From: Amoebophrya sp. A120
Taxonomy: Eukaryota > Sar > Dinophyceae > Syndiniales > Amoebophryaceae
NCBI GenBank assembly: GCA_905178155.1
Contig: CAJINV010000008.1
Location: 1 to 64,000 of the forward strand
DNA: 64,000 bases
Reading direction: 5' to 3'
Made by a program: the position numbers and the translations under genes. Under the pieces are notes generated by a model. The model searched no databases, was not told where the DNA came from, and saw only the letters and a program-made list of their open reading frames with translations. Below, piece by piece: positions 47,269-56,579 of this stretch. The number at the start of each line of letters is the position of its first letter. The first letter of the stretch is position 1.

Positions 47269-48523
47269 GTTTCGCTGCTTGCTAAGATCAAATACATGAC
47301 TGCTGACATCGAGGATGCCCCTCTTGGTAAATGCTTATAAAGTGAAGCTGGAGATGAAGATGTTGAACAAGCACAGGGGACGCAGCGAGCTGGACCTACA
47401 ATTCATTATACATCTAGTTGTGACGCTGCGGTGCTGGTACAGCAAAAGATTGATATATTTATCTTGGGTGAAACCGTCGCTGATGCATGAGTGTCTAAGA
47501 CACTCATGCATCATTAATCACTGAAGATGATCAACGACCAAATGAAGATCGAGGATCTTGAGAGAGGTTCGTTTGGCCCCCTCGTTAGTATCCTGATCTG
47601 CCGTAGGTACTGCTTGAACGTGGCGACGAAGATAGAGCAAATCCAAATCGTCCATGGACCAACAACTGGAAAACCTTTTGATCGAGGTCGAGCAACTTCT
47701 TTCTGATCTTGCATACTTAACAACAATCGGACTCCTGATTTCTAACTTTTGAATTTGTCCAGCCGGACGAGGAGGAGCCAAAAAAAGTAAAAGGGCAAAG
47801 CTTGTTTGTCGTGTACTTAAGTACTTCCTAGAAGTAGCAGATGGTGTTGGTGCAAGAATCTTAGTGTTAGTTGAGAACAAGTCGTGGGCGTGGCAATCAC
47901 GCGTCCACATTGCTGCAGGCTTTATTTTGCCGAAGCGGATTGCTTTAGTTTTATCTTCTTCATCAAAGTGCTTACTTCTACGTCGGAAAAAATCAACCAC
48001 CGTGACGACCCGGCACATTTGTCAAGAAAGAGGTTGTTCGGTGCGGCATGTGTGGCGCTAGCACAAGGCTATCAGAAGTTCACGCCCACGAGTCGTGAGT
48101 GTGAACCTCTGATGACACCCATTGTCGTCGCCAAACACTTCAGGCAAATAGAAATGGTTGAAGATGTAGATGATGAGAAGTGTCCAATCGAAAGGAAAAC
48201 TCAAATCGAGCGTAAAACAAGTTGTGAGACAGTCGAAGCAGTAAAAAATACTTGGTATATCAACTGCGTGGCTTTCGTGAAGTCATATCAAAATGTACTG
48301 GATAACATCACAGAATGGAACGTCGGCAGGAATTCTGGTGAGCTGATCCGCGCGCTGAAAGAAAAATCGCAATTGCAATTATCGAAGTGACAGCAGCCCC
48401 AGCGCATCAGCTTCAGTCTGTGCACGCAACGACAAGAACCACCATGACGTCGACCAAGAAGCCATGTGTTCATCCGCTCGCGGCACCCGTGGTCTACTAC
48501 TGCTCTTTTCTTGCAATAATTTC
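47269..48523. other. Intergenic region with a perfect palindrome
   Basis: No gene supported. A plus-strand open frame at 47884-48390 has mixed composition but no domain. The palindrome at 47481-47513 is listed separately. Confidence 0.45.
47481..47513. repeat. 33-bp perfect palindrome (16-bp arms, 1-base centre)
   Basis: TGATGCATGAGTGTCT, then A, then its exact reverse complement AGACACTCATGCATCA. It lies about 213 bp upstream of the coiled-coil gene's ATG and about 1 kb past the SYF1 stop. As RNA it would form a 16-bp stem that could not close on a 1-base loop, so a slightly opened hairpin; as DNA it is cruciform-capable or a site for a dimeric protein. Confidence 0.9.
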
Positions 48524-51500
48524 TTAATGGAGCCGTTTGTCGAAAGGATCGTGTGGGTTCATCTTTTTCTTCTGAAATTTCGAGAGCGCTCCGCCCATTC
48601 CCTTGTGGATGCCCTTCTTTTCTTCCTCCGCCTCGAACGCGGCGTAGAGGCGTTCGGTTCGCTCCTTGGCGGCCTGCTCCCGCGTGGCCCGTGCGTCTTT
48701 GATTTCCTCCTCCTTGAGCTTCTCGAGGCGCTCCTTGTCTGCGGTACTGAGGAACCCGGGAACGTGGTACGTGTCCTCCACCACTTCCTCGTCCTCGTCG
48801 TCCAAGTCGGCCAGATCGATTTCCTCATCACCGAGAATGCGGGGTCGCTTCTTGTTGGCGGCCTTGTCCCCGGTCGCTTTCTTGTTCGCGGCCTCGCCTG
48901 CCGCTGTTCCAGTCGTGTTGAGGCCCGCACTGATTTCGGCCTTCTTGGAAATGACGCCGGTGCGGCTCTGCAGCAGACTGCTGCCCACGGCGTCCTCGTA
49001 GTAGCCCAAGCCCTTGATTCCCGTCTTGAACACGTAGCCGAGCTTGCTGCCGCCGAAAGTGTCGCACGGCTCGAAGAAGGCGTCGCGCTCCCGCTGGTTC
49101 ACGCCCAGCTCCTCCAGCAGTTTGTTGCGCTTCTGCAGGAAGGCCGCCGTCTCCGGGTTGCTGAGCCCGGCGTTCGCGAGGCTCTGCTGCTGGAGCAGCT
49201 TCTGCTGCTGCGCCGCTTGCTCGGCGTTCTCCATGGCCTGCTCCGCCTCCGCCATCGGGTTGAGAGAGACTTTGTCCTTCAGCTCGTCCAGTTGGCTTGT
49301 AATATCCGGCGCGTTGAAGTGGACCTGCGGAAATTGCAATTTTTTGATCTAGTGATTTCATTAGAAAAACATAAATAAAGACAAACTCCATACTGTAACG
49401 GTCCTCAGGCTCGTCGGGCAATAGACGAGGACTACGAGGAGTTTCTACTCCAGGGGCAAGGATTTGAAACTTTAATGTAGTTCCCGCCCAAATCTTGTTA
49501 GTCATTGCTGAGAAGGAGAGCTCAGACCGGCGCAAAAAAGAAACACAACGATATAATTCTCCAGCATCAACCACGTCGGCAAGAAGATCATACCTGTGCG
49601 TACGCAGCCTCGACGGAGCGTTGGATTCTTCGCATTTCCTTGAAGGTCTCGGCGTTGCCGTGTCGCATCTCGAACGTCTGCCATATTTCCCAGAATTTCG
49701 GGTACTTGCGCGGGTCGCAGTATTGAGAAATGTGCTCGTAGATGACGCGTGCCCGAGCAAGCTCTCCGAACGAGTTTTCCAGTTCGGCAAACAACAATCC
49801 AAAATGAATCAGGCCATCGCCCTCTGGAAGAGTATCTACAGCAGCTTTGAGCACATTCCTGCAATTGTTTTTGAAGACGTATCGTGATCAGGTACATAAT
49901 ATCATTCATTGTGAACAACGAAAAAGCTCGCCTTATCATGTCGTGTGCGAGGGTGAGGTGAAGGTGGCGCGGACAAACAAAAAACAGCGTGTTGAGGCGA
50001 TCGCGATCGTGAAAATAATTAGACAACATTAAGCTTTCATCTTGCCAACGCCTGTCGTGAAAGAAAAACAGATATCTTGTTCATAAATCTTCTGCAACAA
50101 AAAAAAATGGCGGTATCGTTGAAACAATGCGCTGTACCTGGCCACATCGCCGCCCTTGATTTCTCCCGTTCGGACTAAGAGCAGCGTCCACATCTTCAAT
50201 TGCGCGGAGGGGTCCTTGTGCACCGCCTCGCACGCCTGTTGGTAGATGGAGAGGGCCTTCTTGGCGAGCCCGTACCGCTCCTCGAGCTTTCCGTAGAGCA
50301 CGTGCAGGCGCATCTGCATTATTTCGCTGCTAGAGCAGGCCTTGATCGCTTCTTCGAACAGGTCGCGACTGCGCTCCAGCTTCTTCGCCTTGTAGCGCGT
50401 GACGAACTTGCGCAGGTAGAAGAGCCACAGGTCGAAACAGTGCGGCTGCTTGAAGAGCGTCACGCCCTTCTCGTAAACCTTGAACGCCTGCTCGAAGTAC
50501 TTGCGATCTTCCAGGTAGTGCGCGAAGTTGATGATGACCTGCGGCGTCGCGATTTTCAGGTCGATCATCTTTTCGTAGGTGGCCTTCGTCGTTTCGAACG
50601 TGCCAAAATTCTCCTCCAGGTCCAACGCCAAGTACCACAGCTTTTTCGATCGCACCGACTTCATGCGCGCAATGTTCGTCGCCCGCTCCTGCCGGTCGGT
50701 GGGCTGCGTGATGCTCGCGCGGGCCAGGTTCAGGGCCTCTTGAAAGTTGTCGTGCCGCAGCTCCATCTCGATCCACTCGCACCAAATGCTAGCGAGGTCG
50801 TCGGCGTGGGCAAAGTGTACCTTCACCGCCTCCTGGAAAAGGTCCCGCACATTCAGAGACAGGTCCCCCTCGTCCTGCTCTTCGAAAAACCGGGCAAACT
50901 GGACCCACAGATCCTGGATCTTGCCTGTGCGTTGCGATAGTGGGAAGTTTGTTTTCAACATATTTTTGCCGGAACTTCGATAATTCCGATGTAGAAGTTA
51001 TAGGTATCGGCAGCCTCATCATCATACTCAGAGATACAGAACAAGATCATGCGTGATCAACATAGGTGGCGCTAGCGTAGCGCTGCTATGGGTGCCATGA
51101 GTGGAATGCATTGATGGTAACGCTGCAAAATAAAACACGATGTACATCAGCGAGCTCGACGTTCGATACCAGATCCAGATTGGATGCAAACAATACGTAG
51201 AAACAAAAAAACGCGAAGTTGGAAGTTTGTTTGTTGATGTTGTACTTGTACACGGCGCAAAAAACTATACAAGTCCAAATTGTAACATGAACAGTTCTTC
51301 TTTTACCTATGCACTTCTTCGGATCGATGGCAGCTACGGCTTCTTTGTAGGTCTGCACGACCATTTCGAGGTTGTCGCGTTCCTTGTAGATTTCCACTCG
51401 TTTGAGCCACTCCGCGACCACGTGCGGATTCTGGCGCAGCAAAACCGAGTTCAACAGCAGGGGGCGGTTGTCCATTAGATCTTCGAGGATGGCGAACTGG

Positions 51501-53150
51501 AGCTCTTCGCCGACCTTGTCCCGCTCATCAACGACTTCCAACCAGTCGGTGAGAAAAACCTCGTAGGACTCATAGACCAGTGCAAAATATAACAATGCAC
51601 AACTCCCCCTCCCCCTCATTTGTATAGCATGAACGGCAATACAAGCATCAGCAAGGATGCTGGTCTTGCATGACAAATTTGCACTGGAGTATAGTCTGTG
51701 CTATTTGGGCTACCAGAACTTGTCATGCAAACAATGCCAAGAGGCAAAGGGTGATTTGGATACTTTGCATGACAAATGAGGAGGAGGGGGAGTTGTGCAC
51801 TGTCATACAAAATCGTGGGCCGTCACAATGGTCTCGATGGCCTCCTGGTAAATCGCCCGGGCCTTATCAAACCAGGCGAGCCGAATGAAATGGTCCGCCA
51901 GACAAATCCAGAGCCTACCCACCTGATAATATTGGAAAGATTTTTACGTATGGACACTCATCTTTTCATCTGCATCGAAAAATTTTCGCACTAGGGTCTG
52001 ATGTATTTGGGAAAAGGTGTGGTAGGAATAGGTTTTCACCACGCGACAAAGAATGTGCAAAAAAGAAGAACAGATAAAAAGACCCCGCAAGGCCATTCAT
52101 GTACCTCGTCGGTGAATTTCCCGATTCCCTGGCGGATGATGGGTTCAATTTTTATCGACCGGATTTCTCGGGGGTGTTTTGAGATGAGCTCGCAGAGGTC
52201 GAGCCAGAGCTGGTGGCGGGACTTGCCGTTGATGCTGACAAAGTCCTCGTCGTTCAGAATCTCGACCATTTTCACGGCTGCTTCGTCGTAGATTTCCTGT
52301 CGAAGGAGGTAGGCGATAAAGGTCTCCACGTGGCTGGGCTCCAACATCAAGTAGCGGCGGAAGAGCGTGAGACAGGTCTTCTGGGGGATGACCGCGTGTT
52401 TGTACTTGGTCCCGCCCACCCAGGGAATACCAATGTTCCATACCCGGTGATGCTGCTGGATCGGGAGGGTGCGAAGCGCCCCGTCGATGGCACGGCGGGT
52501 TTGCGTCACGCGCCGCTGCTGGATTAGAAACTCGAGGTAGTCGAGCCAGATGCGCGGCATCTTGTGCATGAAGATCAAACACCGGTCGTAGATCGCGTTC
52601 ACCTCCGCGTAGGCCTCGTCGGAAATCGGGTCGAAATTCTTGTTCCCATAGTGTGCCTGCTCGATCTTTCGTCGTTCGTCCAGCGACTTCCTTCGCTCTA
52701 GCAAATATCTGCGCCACAGCTTGTACGACATCGGCAGTGTCTGATAATTAATGTGTTGGACTCATTTCATACATGTCGTGAATTGAACAAAACTTCTGCA
52801 GTGTCCTCGTCCTGACCACATCGACGCCAATCAGGTGATGATGTGTAGTAAAATCATTCACTATGTCTTAACTTTGGATCACCAGGAACAACATCAGCAT
52901 CAGGGATGAAAAGTATAAAGATCTAAAAGTAGATAAACATGTAAACTTTCATTCTCACCTTCAGCGCCCGTTCGTACATCAAGTATCGCAGTGCGGGATC
53001 GGTCTTCTTGATCGTGTCGATGTACGTGATCCACACCCTAGGCCGGTAGGGATCCAGCGTCAACTCCTCTTCCAGTGTGTCATTGAGCACCGAACTGAGG
53101 TCGTGCAACACACTGTTGGACGCGGAGGAGCCACCGTTCTGCATCGACAT
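48524..53150 (-). CDS. SYF1: Pre-mRNA-splicing factor SYF1/XAB2 (HAT-repeat protein)
   Basis: Core NineTeen-complex subunit of the spliceosome; a helical arch of HAT repeats. Seven exons: 53150-52959, 52740-52105, 51922-51808, 51582-51307, 50924-50126, 49858-49594, 49324-48524; 3,084 nt, 1,027 residues, in frame. Strong match to human XAB2 throughout: YERALKTLPMSYKLWRRYL, FMHKMPRIWLDYLEFL, RRAIDGALRTLPIQQHHRVW, NRPLLLNSVLLRQNPHVVAEW, DLASIWCEWIEMELRHDNF, LEENFGTFETTKATYEKMID, IATPQVIINFAHYLEDRKYF, FEMRHGNAETFKEMRRIQRS. The C-terminal 265 residues (coiled coil, acidic VVEDTYHVPGF, basic tail) are lineage-specific. Five introns are conventional (GTGAGA, GTACAT, GTAAAA, GTTTCA, GTATGA donors with CAG acceptors); one is a family C introner in HDF-ALVYESYE. 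It is notable that a spliceosome gene itself needs introner removal. Confidence 0.95.
51588..51807. mobile_element. Family C introner (220 bp) in SYF1
   Basis: Ends TATAACAATGCACAACTCCC and inverted GGGAGTTGTGCACTGTCATA, perfect CAAAA duplication (51583-51587 and 51808-51812). Removal restores TAHDFALVYESY, colinear with human XAB2. Not GT-AG at the exact junction (GT...TT is the nearest rotation). Same family as 288-521. Confidence 0.94.
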
Positions 53151-54374
53151 TTTGCAAGGAAGAATGTTGCTCCTGCTCCGTGAGTCGAGTGCGAGTCGTC
53201 GCAAAAATAAGGTCGTACTAGAAGACACTGCTTTGCCAACTTCTAAGAATGTGACTACGAGTAACACTAGAACTTAGTCACCTACTTGGCCGCAGAAAGT
53301 GAAAGTCGTCCGGCAACAACGTAAAGATATTTACATGGTTGCTTCGCCTTTGCTAGTAGTAGAAGTACGCTAGCCACAGGACATCAACCAAGAGATATTG
53401 CCCAAATGTCGTGGTGGAAAGATGTAGATGTCATAAACCTAATGCTGATGGTCGCCGTCGCGTAGAAATATAACTGTCGGTGTCGCCTGGAATGCAATTA
53501 CAGATCATGAAATCAAAGGAGAGAAAACACGGATCACATATCTATGGAAAAATAAAATTAAGCACGCTTAGTACAGGATCGCTTCCGGTGCATTCGTGAG
53601 TCTCAAAAAAAAAAATGAACTGATCTACATCCTCATATGTGTTGAACCAGTTGCAATTGTTGTAGAGCCATTTTTATCGACTATTGATGGGGACGAGCAA
53701 TAGTCATCCGCGAAGGATCTTTAGCAGGAAACAACGATCGCAAGTTTATTGCTTCTGCGCAGTGAATATTGAATGATCGCGAAGGAGACTAATAGAGGAA
53801 AAATGCGCCATCGTTTGCAGCTACAGAACTCCAGTATTTAACTCGCTGAGATTGCGACAATGACTGGCTCACGCACAAGTAGGTACCAAAGCACGATGTC
53901 ATCAGCGGTGAATCATCGTGTGCACTGCGTGCAATTCCGAGTTAGTGGTTCAAGACCAAGAGTGCATCAAGTATGCAATCCTTTTCGTACAAACAAAACA
54001 TGTATTTCAGGCATTGATATTAAGTAGCTTCTGCGTTCTCATGCGCGATCCATGTGAAAAACATTTTCATTTACATTTTGTACATGAGCTGAGAGACCAC
54101 GGGCAGCCTTTTCGCAATTTTCTTTTCATTTCATAAAAACTTAGAATAAATCTGCAAAGAGGAGGAGCAGCAAGCGTCCGCGTTGCGTTCATCGTCATTT
54201 ATTCGACCAGCAGTTGCTTCGTAGTATTAAGAATTATATCACGAGAAAAAAGCACCTCTCCTCGAGAATCACGTTGTCCAAGAGGGTTCGATAGCATCTT
54301 TCCCTTTGTCGTCGAGCTTTTTTTTATCTCGTAGTGCTATTTATTGCATCTTCTGGCGGTCCTCTCCTCGGCGA
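53151..54374. other. Intergenic region, AT-rich
   Basis: No supported gene or RNA. Holds the 5' flank of SYF1 and the 3' flank of the CREG-like gene. Confidence 0.5.
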
Positions 54375-55824
54375 CTACAGGATGATCTCATCCTGAAACG
54401 CGGCTTCAGAAACACCAGGCCGCAACAGTGACGGCGCGGGATTTTCTGCTTTTCCTTGCTTGTAGCTACTGTCAATATTGCCGGCCAACATTTTTTCGCT
54501 CTGCGCTCCTCGGCTCGGATTTGGTTCAGTTCCCACAGGCTGCTCCACCTCAGCACCATTGAGGACAGGTGGTGTTTTGCGGCAGCAGCTGCGCATCGCG
54601 TTGTCCGAGTCGTAGGGACAACACTTCTCTTTCGTCTTGGGGGACCCGGGCCAATCTTCGCAATACGGGGTGGCTGGCGCCTTCGCGAAGAGATCCGGGG
54701 AAATGTCGCCGATGTAGTGCGTGTCGCCAAAACCGCCGACGTAGTGGATTTTCTCGACGGATGTCGTCCAAAACGTAAAGTTGTGAGATGTCATGTGCTC
54801 CCACTGCCGCGCGTCGGGGTGCTTGGCGAAGAAACAGTCGGACACGCGCTGGTACTCGCGTCGCTCCGCTGGCGAGTCAGCGCCAAACCGCGCCCCAGGT
54901 TTTGCTCGCCCGAGAAAAGTGACGCTGTGCAGCGTCATTGGGTCGATGGCTGTGTCGTTGGCGTTGGGCGCTCGCACATGGAACGACACGTGGTTCTTGT
55001 AGTGCAGCACCGCGTCCAAGGTGGCCTCCAGTGGGCTCGAAAAGATCCATATGTCCTGCTGGTTGGCGCAATCTGCCGCGATTTGCTCCACCTGCCCGAA
55101 CGGAAAATCTTGGTACTGCGGGTCCCGGTAGTAGCGCACCATCATGGTTGCGAAACCCTGCTTATCAAATGTAAAAATGTCTGGGTCTGGACGAATGCAA
55201 CTTGTGATGCTATTTTTGGAATCCAAAGAAAATCTGTATTGCATGAGCAACAAGAGGCGTCCAGTTTTTGCTCCGCGGAGAGGGGATTTCTCATGCGGGA
55301 TAGGCATCAAGATGCCCGCAAAAAATCTGTGATGCTACGGCATGCATCACAGACATCATTGGTCATGGTCATGGAAAATATGCATGACAAATCTAGAAAT
55401 CTTCCAGACCCAGACACTTTTACATTTGATACTGCTGCCCGAGTAGCTGCTTCGCCAGCGACGCGGCCTGGTACTCCGTCGGGATAGTCTGAATATCTGT
55501 AGGGGAGCTGGTGCTCCTACTGTCACGTCTCCCTGCTTCAGGATCTTCATCGCTGTTACGAGGCAAGAGCAGATCCTTGTGGTCTGACTGGGAGCGACGT
55601 CGAAGAAGCTCAACATCAAACTTCTGATGATCTTCGAGACCTGCCACATAATCCGTGTAGCTTTCCTTGGAGCTGCTGCTTCTTCTTGCAACCTCAGTTT
55701 TCGGATTTGCCGTTCTTTCCGCAGCAAAACACATTCGTGAAAACCAGCGGCCGTCGTGGGCGAATAGGAGAAAGACCAGCTGGATCTTGCTTCGTCTTCG
55801 AAGGACAGAGCGATTTCTCATCAT
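54375..55824 (-). CDS. CREG / pyridoxamine 5'-phosphate oxidase-like split-barrel protein
   Basis: Two exons, 55824-55432 and 55157-54375, total 1,176 nt, 391 residues, in frame. N-terminus has a short hydrophobic stretch after basic residues (KIQLVFLLFAHDGRW), a possible signal anchor, then a Ser/Arg-rich linker. The split-barrel domain spans about 110-300: VRYYRDPQYQDFPFGQVEQI, NQQDIWIFSSPLEATLDAVL, YKNHVSFHVRAP, TLHSVTFLGRAKPG, FFAKHPDARQWEHMTSHNFT, VEKIHYVGGFGDTHYIG. The order (YPFG entry, hydrophobic strands, HP-x-x-x-W helix, WVGGFG-like ending) follows CREG proteins, secreted or lysosomal relatives of flavin oxidases that often lack enzyme activity. The C-terminal 90 residues include a cysteine cluster (EKCCPYDSDNAMRSCCRK). 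The single intron is a family B introner. Confidence 0.85.
55163..55431. mobile_element. Family B introner (269 bp) in CREG-like gene
   Basis: Ends TATCAAATGTAAAAATGTCT and inverted AGACACTTTTACATTTGATA, perfect CTGCT duplication (55158-55162 and 55432-55436). Removal gives KQLLGQQ-GFATMMV in frame. GT and AG dinucleotides are adjacent to the ends, but using both would shift the frame, so non-canonical excision is required. Confidence 0.94.
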
Positions 55825-56097
55825 AATGGAGTTTTGTGACTACTAATGATTGATCATGTACCACATTCACCTTCTACTTCTAGTTCTAGGTAGTATAACG
55901 ACCACGAGCAACTGCAACATGCACACGTCTAAAAAATGGCACAGACGTGCTATCCAGGCGAAAAACAGTAGCGAGCTGCAGCTGCTCGCCTGGTGGTTTC
56001 ACCATGATACATACTTTGAGTTCCTTGAAGGCATACAGTCCAGATCGAGCAGTGTTAGATCCTTTTTATTATGGTGAGGACGTACGTATATACTTAT

Positions 56098-56388
56098 TTA
56101 CAATTTGGCTATAGCTAGTACTATGCCGGTTAAGATGAACGAGACCAGGACCCATACCCATTTCGCGCACGGTTGAGGATGTCCGATGGTAGGAATAAAC
56201 AGGAGAGTGCTAATGACGCATGTTGCCCCCCGTGGATACACTCTCGCTATGGCGCGTGGAAAGTTGGAAAAAACATCTCTCTGTAGAACTATGCCATGCA
56301 TCACAGCAATTCCACCCCCTGTTTTCAAGGCTACTTACAACGTCAGCCGCCCCTTGCAGAACAAAATGTCCTTCTCTACAGCTGTCAT
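56098..56388 (-). CDS. Small single-pass membrane protein (53 aa)
   Basis: Two exons, 56388-56339 and 56209-56098, joined by a 129-bp intron with a strong GTAAGT donor and a CATTAG acceptor; 162 nt, in frame from ATG (MTAVEKDILFCKGRLTF) to TAA. The second exon gives TLLFIPTIGHPQPCAK and a C-terminal hydrophobic helix WVWVLVSFILTGIVLAIAKL. The protein may be a tail-anchored or two-helix subunit of a membrane complex. Not recognised; support is the splice signal, the start, and the clean helix. Confidence 0.5.
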
Positions 56389-56579
56389 TATTGCTGCTTT
56401 GCACCAATATTTTGGTCGAACAGGTGGAGGTGGAGCAACAGAGCAAGCTTTCTACGCTCTTTACTGAAGATTAGCGCGCGAAATGTCGACCGATCAAGTA
56501 CAAGTAGAATTGCGTCTTGCTACTCTGTCAGTCTCAGCCAGAGCCAGTCAAAAACAGGTTCAAACAGAAATGACTCGAT

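Noticed and set aside
47884-48390. Plus-strand open frame of about 168 codons
   Set aside because: Partly protein-like near its end but lacks a domain, splice support or homologue I can recall, and would be the only plus-strand gene.
48464-49378. 304-codon plus-strand open frame
   Set aside because: Antisense to the C-terminal exons of SYF1, whose identity is certain; Leu/Arg-rich composition is typical of a shadow frame.
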